Shown in pieces: positions 55,259 through 63,588 of a stretch of 64,000 bases of DNA. Position numbers and translations under genes: made by a program. The first letter of the stretch is position 1. Each line of letters opens with the position of its first letter. Source of the stretch: Asaia siamensis (GTDB taxonomy: Bacteria; Pseudomonadota; Alphaproteobacteria; Acetobacterales; Acetobacteraceae); NCBI RefSeq assembly GCF_014635085.1, contig NZ_BMCH01000004.1, positions 234,269-298,268 of the forward strand, in the 5' to 3' direction. Under the pieces are notes generated by a model. It worked only from the letters and a program-made list of their open reading frames with translations. It ran no database searches and was not told where the DNA came from.

Positions 55259-56082
55259 GCGGCGCGACCGGCGTAGAGAGCAAGGCCGTCTCGGCACGGC
55301 GTCGCGAAATTCTCGATTACGTGCTCGAAAACGGGGGTGCCCAGATCGAGGAGCTCGTCGATCGTTTCTCGACCAGTCGCATGACGATCCATCGCGATCT
55401 GCACGCGCTGTCCGAGCAGGGACTGGTACGCAAGGTTCATGGTGGCGTGACCATGCTGGCCAGCGGCGTGATGGAAACAAGCGTCGTCCATCGCCTGCGT
55501 CGTGCCTCTCGTGAGAAACAGGCCATTGCGCGTGTCGCGACGAGCTTCATCAAGGCGGGCGATATCATCGCCCTCGATGATTCCACCACGTCACGCATTC
55601 TGTCGGAAAACCTTCCCTCGGGTATGCCTCTGACAGTGCTGACCAACAGCATGGGTATTGCTACCCAGCTTGCAGGCATGCGCGATATCAGTCTGATCTG
55701 CCTCGGTGGTAAATATCACCCGCGGTTCGACGCGTTTCTCGGCATTCTCTGCGAACAGGGCACGAAGTCGCTTCGGGCAAACACGCTGTTCATGTCTGTC
55801 TCTGCGGTACGCGATCTCGGTGCCTATCATCAGGAGCAGGAGATCGTGAAGTGCAAGATGGCACTCATGGAAATTGTCGACCGTCGTATCCTGATGATCG
55901 ATAGTCAGAAATTTGACGTCACCGCGTTGAACCGTCTGGCCAATCTCTCTGATTTTGACGTTGTGATTACCGATTCAGGCGTCTCTGAAAGTCAGAAGAA
56001 CCGCATGCTCGATGCGGGCATCAATCTGCATGTCGCTCCACTTGACGACACGCCGCCCGCCTCGCGCACCGTCCCTCTCTAG
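55255..56082 (+). CDS. Second DeoR/GlpR-family regulator, inside the tetrose operon
   Basis: 275 residues, ATGA overlap with the isomerase. HTH R-R-R-E-I-L-D-Y-V-L-E-N-G-G-A-Q and T-S-R-M-T-I-H-R-D-L, then K-V-H-G-G-V-T; sensor domain D-D-S-T-T-S-R, T-N-S-M-G and C-L-G-G-K. Likely controls its own operon in response to a phosphorylated tetrose or tetrulose, separately from the divergent DeoR protein. Confidence 0.88.
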   Translation: MSGATGVESKAVSARRREILDYVLENGGAQIEELVDRFSTSRMTIHRDLHALSEQGLVRKVHGGVTMLASGVMETSVVHRLRRASREKQAIARVATSFIKAGDIIALDDSTTSRILSENLPSGMPLTVLTNSMGIATQLAGMRDISLICLGGKYHPRFDAFLGILCEQGTKSLRANTLFMSVSAVRDLGAYHQEQEIVKCKMALMEIVDRRILMIDSQKFDVTALNRLANLSDFDVVITDSGVSESQKNRMLDAGINLHVAPLDDTPPASRTVPL

Positions 56083-56105
56083 AACACCATAAAAGGAAGA
56101 CGATC

Positions 56106-56573
56106 ATGAAAATTGCAGTTGGTGGCGATAGCGCCGGTGAGGGTCTGGCCCAGCAGATCGTGGCGCATCTCAAGGCAAAAGGGCTCGATGCAGTCGACCT
56201 CTCACGCCCTGCAGATGACAAGAGCGAGCTCTACTCCGAGCTGAGCGAACGCGTCGGCCTTGCTATTCTTTCCGGAGAGTATGAGCGCGGCATTCTGTGC
56301 TGCGGCACGGGCATCGGGGTTGCGATTTCGGCCAACAAGATCCCCGGCATCCGCGCAGCACAGGTGCACGACAGCTACTCTGCGGAACGTGCAGCGCTGT
56401 CCAACAACGCCCATATCATCACACTGGGTGCGCGCGTTGTCGGTGCTGAACTCGCCAAGACCATTGTTGATTCGTTCCTTTCCAAAAAATTCGACCCGGC
56501 CAGCGCCTCGGCGCGCAATGTCGATGGTATCGATGCGCTCGATCGTAAATATTCACCAAATTCCTGCAAATAA
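56106..56573 (+). CDS. rpiB: RpiB-family isomerase, probable erythrulose-4-phosphate isomerase (EryI-like)
   Basis: 155 residues. C-G-T-G-I-G-V-A-I-S-A-N-K and H-D-S-Y-S-A-E-R are RpiB motifs with the catalytic Cys. The first loop reads G-G-D-S-A-G-E-G-L, whereas ribose-5-phosphate RpiB has D-H-A-G or D-H-V-G, so the substrate-binding His is Ser. The same D-S-A-G-E form is, to my recollection, found in tetrose-phosphate members (EryI/DerI). Predicted to form D-erythrose 4-phosphate. Confidence 0.82.
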   Translation: MKIAVGGDSAGEGLAQQIVAHLKAKGLDAVDLSRPADDKSELYSELSERVGLAILSGEYERGILCCGTGIGVAISANKIPGIRAAQVHDSYSAERAALSNNAHIITLGARVVGAELAKTIVDSFLSKKFDPASASARNVDGIDALDRKYSPNSCK

Positions 56574-56603
56574 TGGGTCAACGCGACCATAAGGTCTGAT
56601 CTC

Positions 56604-57530
56604 ATGAAAAAAGCACTGCTCGCCACCGCAACCCTGCTCTTCGCCCCGCTCGCCGCCCATGCGGCGGCGGACAATGCGCCGATGCGGTTTGTCATGATAC
56701 CGAAAGCCGTTCATCCTTGGTTCGACAAGGCCAATAACGGCGCGCAAGCCGCCGCGGCCCTGCTGAGCAAGTCCACGGGACGCACCATCACGGTTGAATA
56801 TCGCGCGCCGCAAACCGCCGATGTCTCGACCCAGAACGACATCATCGAACGCGCCATCGCGACACATCCCGATGGTCTGATCCTCGACCTTCTCGACGAA
56901 AAGGGAAACCGGTCGACCATGCAGGAAGCGGTCGATGAGAAGATTCCGATGACTGTTTTCGACTCCCTCCCACCTGAGGGCATGGACATCACGGCGGTCG
57001 GTGCGGATTTTTGCGAGCAGGGCACGCTAGCGGCGGAGCGGCTCGCTAGGCTGATCAATCACAAGGGTGAGGTTGCAGTGATGATGGGCGTGCCCACTGC
57101 GCCCAACCATGCCCTTCGCGCGCGCTGCGAGCTGAAGGTGTTTGCCAAATATCCCGATATCAAGGTCGTGGCGACGGGTATCGATAACGACAGCATCGAA
57201 ACCGCGCAAAAACAGGCCTCTGCCATCATGCAGGCCCATCCCAACCTTGAAGGCTGGGTAGCCTGTGATGCAGCAGGCCCTGTGGGCATCGGTCAGGCCA
57301 TTCGCGAAAGCGACAAGATCGGCAAGGTTCAGGAGGTCGGTCTGGATAATCTGAACGACATGCTTCAGCTGATCAAGGATGGCGTGGTCGATTCCTCTGC
57401 CTCAAGCCGCCCTGAAATGCAGGGCTACTGGGCCGTTATCGCCGCCTGGCAGAAAGCGCTGGGGCAGCAGACGCCTAAAAACATCGATACAGGCATCGAT
57501 ATCATCACCAAATCAACGCTCTCCAAATAA
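56604..57530 (+). CDS. Sugar ABC transporter periplasmic binding protein
   Basis: 308 residues. Sec signal peptide (L-L-A-T-A-T-L-L-F-A-P-L-A-A-H-A) and the Peripla_BP_4/RbsB-like two-lobe fold (F-V-M-I-P-K-A-V-H-P-W-F, D-G-L-I-L-D-L-L-D, A-C-D-A-A-G-P-V-G). Partner of the following ATPase and permease. Most likely binds a tetritol or tetrulose such as erythritol or L-erythrulose. Confidence 0.88.
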   Translation: MKKALLATATLLFAPLAAHAAADNAPMRFVMIPKAVHPWFDKANNGAQAAAALLSKSTGRTITVEYRAPQTADVSTQNDIIERAIATHPDGLILDLLDEKGNRSTMQEAVDEKIPMTVFDSLPPEGMDITAVGADFCEQGTLAAERLARLINHKGEVAVMMGVPTAPNHALRARCELKVFAKYPDIKVVATGIDNDSIETAQKQASAIMQAHPNLEGWVACDAAGPVGIGQAIRESDKIGKVQEVGLDNLNDMLQLIKDGVVDSSASSRPEMQGYWAVIAAWQKALGQQTPKNIDTGIDIITKSTLSK

Positions 57531-57547
57531 CCGATCGGGAGGGGGCT

Positions 57548-59053
57548 ATGGTCCTTCTCAAGGCTTCGGGCATACGAAAGACCTATCCAGGGGTCGTAGC
57601 CCTCGATCACATTGATCTGACTCTCGAACCCGGCAAGGTGCATATCCTTGCCGGTGAGAACGGCGCAGGGAAATCCACGCTTATCAAGACCCTGTCCGGT
57701 CTGGTCAAACCGGATACTGGCACACTTGTCATTGACGACGCCGATGCACTGCGTGACCAAAAGCTTTTCGTGCGCGTGTCTTATGTGCCCCAGGAACTCA
57801 ATCTCTTTCCCTACCTCACCGTCGCAGAAAACATGTTCATGCCATTTGCCCGCTCAGGCTTCGGCAGGTTCACCGTATCGGAAAAGGCAATGGAGGTGGA
57901 GGCCGCGAAATTCATTGCGCGTTTTGGTATTCACGCACGGCCGGATCAGAAAGTCGCTGAAATCAGTGTCCCCGATCAACAGCTTCTGCAGATTGCCCGC
58001 GCGGCAACCCAGGAAAATTTTGGCGTCATGATTCTCGACGAGCCCACCTCGTCTCTCACGGCCAAGGAGACGGAGCGTCTCTTTCGTATTGTCAATGACC
58101 TGCGCGAACAAGGCGTTGCCATTGTCTTCGTCTCTCACAAGATGGAAGAAATCTTCGCGCTAGGCGATACGGTGACCGTCCTGCGTAACGGTCGCAGCGT
58201 CGGTACTTTCCCGATGGACGGTATGACCGAGGGCGAGCTGATCCGTCTCATGTCCGGCAGTACCGTCAAGCTGGACGAGCAGTTTCAGCCGGCATCCTCT
58301 GCGCGTACCGGCGAAACTATTCTCTCGGTTGAAAATCTGACCGGTCCGGGGTTTGAAGATATCTCGTTCGACCTGAAGCGTGGAGAAATTCTCGGCTTTG
58401 CGGGCTTGGTCGGGGCAGGGCGCTCCGAAATCATGCAGGCCATGTTCGGATTTCGCAAAATCCAGAGCGGCCGCGTCATTCTCGACGGCAAGCCGATTGC
58501 GCCTAACCGACCGGACAGGGCGGTGCAGGCCGGAATGGTGTATCTCTCCGAAGAACGCAAGCATCACGGTATTTTTCCGATGCTGAGCCTGCGCGAAAAT
58601 ATCTCGCTTGCTGTAACAGGAAACATCACTAAAGCCGGGCTGATTTCGCGTTACCGCGAAAACGCACTGGTGAAAGAGATCATCGAGCAGTTCGATGTTC
58701 GCACCTCGTCATCTGCCAAGAAGATCATGTTCCTTTCAGGCGGCAACCAGCAGAAGGCCATTATCGGTCGGGCGATGGCCCGCAGGCCACGTCTGCTAAT
58801 TTTCGACGAGCCTACGAAGGGCATCGATATAGGCACCAAGTTCCAGATCTACCGCATCATGCAGCGCCTAGCCGAAGAGGGCGTGGGGATTATCCTTGTC
58901 TCATCTGAGATGAGCGAGCTGCAGCGCTGCGCTACCCGTATTGTCACGCTCTATTCGGGCCGGATCAACGGCTCATTCGAGCACGAAACAACCGAAATCA
59001 GCACATTGGTCGCCTCGATCATCGGCTCACCGGAGACAAGCCATGTCGCATGA
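57548..59053 (+). CDS. Sugar ABC transporter ATP-binding protein (RbsA/MglA-type, two nucleotide domains)
   Basis: 501 residues with two tandem ABC domains. The first has Walker A G-E-N-G-A-G-K-S-T and Walker B L-D-E-P-T-S-S-L, with a degenerate signature region. The second has the G-A-G-R-S-E loop and signature L-S-G-G-N-Q-Q-K, with F-D-E-P-T-K-G-I-D. This is the single fused ATPase of CUT2 importers. Confidence 0.93.
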   Translation: MVLLKASGIRKTYPGVVALDHIDLTLEPGKVHILAGENGAGKSTLIKTLSGLVKPDTGTLVIDDADALRDQKLFVRVSYVPQELNLFPYLTVAENMFMPFARSGFGRFTVSEKAMEVEAAKFIARFGIHARPDQKVAEISVPDQQLLQIARAATQENFGVMILDEPTSSLTAKETERLFRIVNDLREQGVAIVFVSHKMEEIFALGDTVTVLRNGRSVGTFPMDGMTEGELIRLMSGSTVKLDEQFQPASSARTGETILSVENLTGPGFEDISFDLKRGEILGFAGLVGAGRSEIMQAMFGFRKIQSGRVILDGKPIAPNRPDRAVQAGMVYLSEERKHHGIFPMLSLRENISLAVTGNITKAGLISRYRENALVKEIIEQFDVRTSSSAKKIMFLSGGNQQKAIIGRAMARRPRLLIFDEPTKGIDIGTKFQIYRIMQRLAEEGVGIILVSSEMSELQRCATRIVTLYSGRINGSFEHETTEISTLVASIIGSPETSHVA

Positions 59054-60059
59054 GACGCCTGCGCCGCATGATGGCGCTGCCAGACCACACCAGCCCGATA
59101 TCATGACCCGCTTCAAGGCTGTGGCATCCAATCCCCTCTTTGGGGTGGTGATTGCGCTCGCGGTCATCTTCATTCTTTCCTGCACGCTTTCGTCGAATTT
59201 TTTGACAGCGTTCAACATGAAGATCATCGCGCGCTCGCTCGCCTTCGTCGGCTTGGTCACGATCGGCCAGGCCATTCTGATGATTCTCGGCGAACTCGAT
59301 CTCTCCGTCGGTGCCATAGGCGGTCTCGCTGGCGTTGCGGGTGGCATTTTTATGGTGCAGGCAGGGCTCGATCCCTGGCTCTCTCTTGTGCTCTGCCTCG
59401 CGCTTGGCACGGGATGCGGGCTGCTGAACGGTCTGTTAATCACGAAGCTGAAGTTGCACTCCCTCGTGCTTACCATCGGCATGGCAGGAGTCTATGGCGG
59501 CGCCAATCTGGTGCTTACAAAGGGCGTCGCTATCACGGGTATTCCGAGCAATATCTCGTTTCTGGGGCGCGGGATGCTGTTCGGTCTCCCGGTTCCTTTC
59601 GTGATCCTGCTTCTTTGCCTCGTGATCGTCTCCTTCGTCATGATCCGCACACCGCTAGGCCGTTACGTCTATGCGATTGGCAGCAATAACGCGGCAGCGC
59701 GTATGCTTGGTATTAGGGTAGATGCCATCAGGATCTGTGCCTTCTCTGCTGCTGGCTTTTTTTCGGCGCTGGCAGGCATCCTGATGGTTGCTCGGCTGGG
59801 CACTGCTCAGCCCTCCATCGGTGATACCTGGGTGCTGGCCCCCATCGCAGCTGCCGTCATCGGTGGCGTTGCGACCACCGGCGGTCTGGGGAGCCCGTTT
59901 GGAGCGGTGCTCGGCGCTGTCATCATCGGCATCATTGAGAACGTCATCGTCCTGTTCGGCATCTCGCCTTACTGGCAGTCGATCGTTAGTGGCGGGATCG
60001 TAGTCGCCGCAATCTCCTTCGACTCTCTTGCCCGACGCTATTTCAACCGGGAAGCCTGA
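59043..60059 (+). CDS. Sugar ABC transporter permease (RbsC-type)
   Basis: ATG 59043, inside the end of the ATPase gene (11-bp overlap), gives 338 residues. About nine hydrophobic helices; G-E-L-D-L-S-V-G and the coupling region Y-A-I-G-S-N-N-A-A-A-R-M-L-G-I are typical of RbsC permeases. CUT2 importers usually work with this one permease as a homodimer. Confidence 0.93.
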   Translation: MSHETPAPHDGAARPHQPDIMTRFKAVASNPLFGVVIALAVIFILSCTLSSNFLTAFNMKIIARSLAFVGLVTIGQAILMILGELDLSVGAIGGLAGVAGGIFMVQAGLDPWLSLVLCLALGTGCGLLNGLLITKLKLHSLVLTIGMAGVYGGANLVLTKGVAITGIPSNISFLGRGMLFGLPVPFVILLLCLVIVSFVMIRTPLGRYVYAIGSNNAAARMLGIRVDAIRICAFSAAGFFSALAGILMVARLGTAQPSIGDTWVLAPIAAAVIGGVATTGGLGSPFGAVLGAVIIGIIENVIVLFGISPYWQSIVSGGIVVAAISFDSLARRYFNREA

Positions 60060-60111
60060 CCCACGCTCGTTTTCCACTTCTCCGCTTATCTGTACTGAGG
60101 ACGACTATCCC

Positions 60112-61833
60112 ATGACAAAAATCTGTGGCGACGCCGAGAATTTCGCGACATCCGCCCTTCGCGGCTTTGCGAGCATCTATCGCGATATCGTCCAGCCCGT
60201 GCGGGGCGGTGTGGTCAGAACGACGCCGGGTAAACAGGGCAAGGTTGCTCTTGTCGTGGGCGGCGGTTCTGGTCATTTTCCGGCATTCAACGGCTATGTC
60301 GGCGAGGGCTTTGCCGATGCAGCCGTTGCGGGTGACGTCTTTGCCTCGCCCTCGACCCAGGCCATCCTGCGTATCGCCCGAGAGGCCAATCTTGGCGGCG
60401 GCGTTGTTCTCGGTTACGGCAACTACGCGGGTGATGTCCTCAATTTCAGCATTGCGGCCGAGCGTCTGCGTGCCGAGGGCATCGATACACGCATGATCGC
60501 GACGACAGACGATATTGCGAGCGCCCCGGCCAGCGAGGAGAGCAGGCGGCGCGGCACAGCAGGCGATCTGCCTGTTTTCAAGATTATTGGGGCCGCCGCC
60601 GAAGCCGGGTTGAGCCTTGACGAGGTCGAAGCGGTAGGACGCCGCGCCAATGCGCAGACGCGCTCGTTCGGCGTGGCTTTCGATGGCTGCACCCTGCCAG
60701 GAGAACGCGAAAAGCTGTTTCAGGTGCCGAAGGGGCGTCTGGCGCTCGGGCTTGGGGTGCATGGTGAACAGGGCATCGATGAACTCGATCTGATGCGACC
60801 ATCCGAGCTGGCCGCCATCCTGTGCGACCGCCTGCTGAAGGAAGCCCCCGCCAATGCAGGCTCGCGCATCACGGCCCTGTTGAACGGGCTTGGCAGCACG
60901 AAATACGAAGAGCTTTTCGTGTTGTGGGAGGCCATTATCCCCCATCTCGAAAACGCGGGTTATACGGTCATTGCGCCTCTGGCGGGTGAATATATCACCA
61001 GCCTCGACATGGCTGGTTGTTCGTTGACGCTCACCTGGCTGGACGAGGAGCTGGAGAAATTCTGGCGCGCGCCCGTCAACAGCGCGGCCCTGAAGCGTGA
61101 TGAAATGGCAGGAGATTATCGCGACTCCCTGCCGGTTCTGACCGAAGCGCCTGCGGTTTACATGAAGTCGCTCACTGAAGAGGGCAGAAAGGGCGGGCGT
61201 TGTGTCGCCTCCATGATGATCAGGCTGTCGGCAGCTCTTACGGAGGCTGAACCTGCGCTTGGCCAGATCGATGCCCATGCGGGTGACGGCGATCATGGTC
61301 AGGGCATGGCACGCGGTGCAGCCGCAGCGGCGAAAGCTGCACGCGCCGCAGTCGAGGCCGGGTCCGGTCCGTCGACGGTGCTTGCCGCTGCTGCCGATGC
61401 CTGGGCTGATCGGGCAGGAGGCACATCAGGTGCACTATGGGGGGCAGGGCTATTTGCTTTCAGCACGGCTTTCGATGAGTCCGCCGTGCCGGATGCACAA
61501 AGTCTTTCGCTAGGGCTCCGTCGCGCCATGGAAAAAATCACAGCCCTCGGGAAAGCCAAAAAGGGCGACAAGACCCTTATGGATGCGCTCGAGCCGCTGG
61601 TCGAGGGGTTCGAAGGCGGTCTGAGAAAGGGTTATTCCATTGCAAAAGCCTGGACTGAGGCCGCTGAAGCCTCGACGTTGGCCGCTGAGGCCACGAAGGA
61701 TCTGCTTCCTCGTCTGGGCCGGGCTCGCACTCATGGGGAACGTAGCAAGGGCCACCCCGATGCAGGCGCCATTTCCATGGCGCTTTGCGCCCGTGTGATC
61801 GCGCATGAGCTTTCGGAGCAGGCGGTCAAGTAA
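60112..61833 (+). CDS. DhaK-DhaL fusion kinase, probable erythrulose kinase (LerK/DerK-like)
   Basis: ATG 60112 gives 573 residues, the length of ATP-dependent two-domain dihydroxyacetone kinases. DhaK domain: V-G-G-G-S-G-H-F-P and A-V-A-G-D-V-F-A-S-P, with the covalent substrate-binding His217 in L-G-V-H-G-E. DhaL domain: D-A-H-A-G-D-G-D-H-G (about residues 387-396), the Mg-ATP aspartates, and W-A-D-R-A-G-G-T-S-G-A-L-W. The loop after G-S-G-H is F-P-A-F-N where dihydroxyacetone kinases have E-P-A-H-A, which could widen the pocket. Last gene of the ABC operon, next to tetrose isomerases: it would make L-erythrulose 1-phosphate or D-erythrulose 4-phosphate. Plain dihydroxyacetone kinase remains possible. 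Confidence 0.82.
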   Translation: MTKICGDAENFATSALRGFASIYRDIVQPVRGGVVRTTPGKQGKVALVVGGGSGHFPAFNGYVGEGFADAAVAGDVFASPSTQAILRIAREANLGGGVVLGYGNYAGDVLNFSIAAERLRAEGIDTRMIATTDDIASAPASEESRRRGTAGDLPVFKIIGAAAEAGLSLDEVEAVGRRANAQTRSFGVAFDGCTLPGEREKLFQVPKGRLALGLGVHGEQGIDELDLMRPSELAAILCDRLLKEAPANAGSRITALLNGLGSTKYEELFVLWEAIIPHLENAGYTVIAPLAGEYITSLDMAGCSLTLTWLDEELEKFWRAPVNSAALKRDEMAGDYRDSLPVLTEAPAVYMKSLTEEGRKGGRCVASMMIRLSAALTEAEPALGQIDAHAGDGDHGQGMARGAAAAAKAARAAVEAGSGPSTVLAAAADAWADRAGGTSGALWGAGLFAFSTAFDESAVPDAQSLSLGLRRAMEKITALGKAKKGDKTLMDALEPLVEGFEGGLRKGYSIAKAWTEAAEASTLAAEATKDLLPRLGRARTHGERSKGHPDAGAISMALCARVIAHELSEQAVK

Positions 61834-61852
61834 GCCTGCTTTCTGGGTCTGC

Positions 61853-61883
61853 AAAAAAGGGGGGAGCCGAACGCCCCCCCTTT
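61853..61883 (+). terminator. Rho-independent terminator of the tetrose operon
   Basis: A-run, GGGGGG, 9-nt loop, CCCCCC, TTT, 20 bp after the kinase stop. Also faces the end of the convergent permease gene. Confidence 0.85.
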
Positions 61884-61975
61884 CTGATTCTTGTGCGACC
61901 CTTATCCACAGCCTTACCCACGAACACATCCACGAAATCTGTGGGTAATTTGGGGAGACCGCTTCACACTCTGTC

Positions 61976-63388
61976 TCAGTCAGCGCTCTTCTTCGCGAAG
62001 CTGGAGTTATGACGGGAATAGTACCAGTAGGTGACAAAGCCGAGACCAGCATAGGCGAGCAGAAGCAGGGCGGGCACCGGGTTACCATGCAAGAGGGCCC
62101 GCGCCATGTCTGCGAAAAGCGGGGCAATCATCACAATACAGAAGAGTATGCCCAGTAGCGGGGTAAAGCCGATCCACCAGCCTTTGACCCTGAAACCGCC
62201 CAGTGGCACGCTGAAGCTGCGCGGCATGTCGGGATGCATGTTGCGCTGCCAGATTACCGTAAAGCAGACGATGCCGAACGCGGCCGCTGTACCAATGCTG
62301 ACGAGATCGCTGATCACGTCGATCGGCAGGGTTGCGGTCGCAAGAGCCACGATGATTCCCAGCAGTATCGTACCCGTCCACGGGGTATGATAGCGCTTGT
62401 GGACGTAAGAAAAGATCGGGGGTAGCAAGCCGTCGCGGCTCATGGCGAAGAAAATGCGCGTCTGACCATAAAGCAGGCCAAGAAGTACCGAACAAAGGCC
62501 GATGGTCGCTCCGAGATTGACGAAGAGCGCGAGCCAGGGCTGGTGCATCGCGCGCACCGCAATTGAGAGCGGGTCTGCGACGTTGAGCTGCTGATACGGC
62601 ACGATACCAATCAGGATGGACGCCACGCATACATAGACAAAAGTGCAGATTACCAGACTGCCGATAATGCCTATCGGCACGTCACGACGCGGGTTACGGG
62701 CTTCTGCCGAAGCCGTAGAAACTGCCTCGAACCCGACATAGGCAAAGAAGATGATCGAGGCCGCGCGGAACATGCCGGGTATGCCGTACTGGAATCCCCC
62801 GCGATATTCAGGAATGAACGGGTGCCAGTAGGATGGATGCAGCGCGAACAGGCCGCAGGCGACAAAGAGGAACAGGACGCCGACCTTGATGAACACGATA
62901 ATCGTGTTGACCCGTGCAGATTCCTGCACGCCGCGCACCAGACAGGCAGTGACGACAGCAATGGCAATGGTCGCAACCAGATCGAAACGCCAGCCTGAGG
63001 TGATAGCCATGCCACCACTGCCAGGAACGGTCTGAAACGTGGCCTGACTCAGGGCCGCCGGTATATGGACACCAAAGCTCGACAGCAGGCTCGTGGCGTA
63101 GCCAGAGAGGCCGGAAGCAACTGCCGCGCAGGAGATGCCGTATTCGAGCAGAAGCAGCCAGCCCACTGTCCAGGCAGCGCGCTCGCCCATGGAAACATAG
63201 GCATAGGAATAGGCCGATCCCGATACCGGCAGGCTGGAAGACAGCTCGCCGTAGGAAAACGCCGTGAAGAGACAGGCGAGAGCGGCAATGACGAATGACA
63301 CGAGAATGGATGGCCCGGCATATTCCGCTGCCGCCGTTCCGGTCATGACATAGATACCGGCGCCAATGGTCGAGCCGACACCCAGCAT
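61976..63388 (-). CDS. APC-family amino acid permease (CAT-like), 5' end probably frameshifted
   Basis: From ATG 63388 there are 470 residues and about 12 membrane helices, starting in helix 1 (G-V-G-S-T-I-G-A-G-I-Y-V). Upstream, the same frame continues with sensible sequence (K-T-L-E-Q-V-T-A-D-Y, L-K-R-S-L-T-A-T-Q-L-V) but has no start codon. ATG 63533 begins M-G-D-F in another frame and stops at once. Removing one T from TTTT (plus strand A-run 63522-63525) joins them as M-G-D-F-T-I-P-D-L-A-T-P-P-L and completes a normal 519-residue permease. So the true gene is probably 61976-63533 with a one-base indel. It imports amino acids, possibly cationic; the substrate is uncertain. Confidence 0.85.
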   Translation of the reverse strand: MLGVGSTIGAGIYVMTGTAAAEYAGPSILVSFVIAALACLFTAFSYGELSSSLPVSGSAYSYAYVSMGERAAWTVGWLLLLEYGISCAAVASGLSGYATSLLSSFGVHIPAALSQATFQTVPGSGGMAITSGWRFDLVATIAIAVVTACLVRGVQESARVNTIIVFIKVGVLFLFVACGLFALHPSYWHPFIPEYRGGFQYGIPGMFRAASIIFFAYVGFEAVSTASAEARNPRRDVPIGIIGSLVICTFVYVCVASILIGIVPYQQLNVADPLSIAVRAMHQPWLALFVNLGATIGLCSVLLGLLYGQTRIFFAMSRDGLLPPIFSYVHKRYHTPWTGTILLGIIVALATATLPIDVISDLVSIGTAAAFGIVCFTVIWQRNMHPDMPRSFSVPLGGFRVKGWWIGFTPLLGILFCIVMIAPLFADMARALLHGNPVPALLLLAYAGLGFVTYWYYSRHNSSFAKKSAD

Positions 63389-63588
63389 GACCAGCTGGGT
63401 TGCCGTCAGAGAGCGTTTCAGCCCGTTCGTCTCATAATCAGCCGTGACCTGTTCGAGCGTCTTGCGACGGCTCCCGGCAGGAGAAGGTGAGAGTGGAGGT
63501 GTAGCCAGGTCAGGAATGGTGAAAATCGCCCATGTTCGAAAAAGCCGATCATGACGGATCGGCCGTCAAAGTGGAAATTATTTCGTTA

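Noticed and set aside
60043-61296. 417-aa minus-strand frame opposite the DhaK-DhaL kinase; similar antisense frames at 30718-32109, 42962-44323 and 45951-47291
   Set aside because: Shadows of strong plus-strand genes; no start signals or family motifs.
49776-61833. Glycerol catabolism as the role of the GlpD-like, DeoR/GlpR-like and DhaK genes
   Set aside because: No GlpK-type kinase motif set, glycerol facilitator or glycerol transporter is present; the TIM variant, RpiB variant and sugar importer fit four-carbon sugars better. Not fully excluded.
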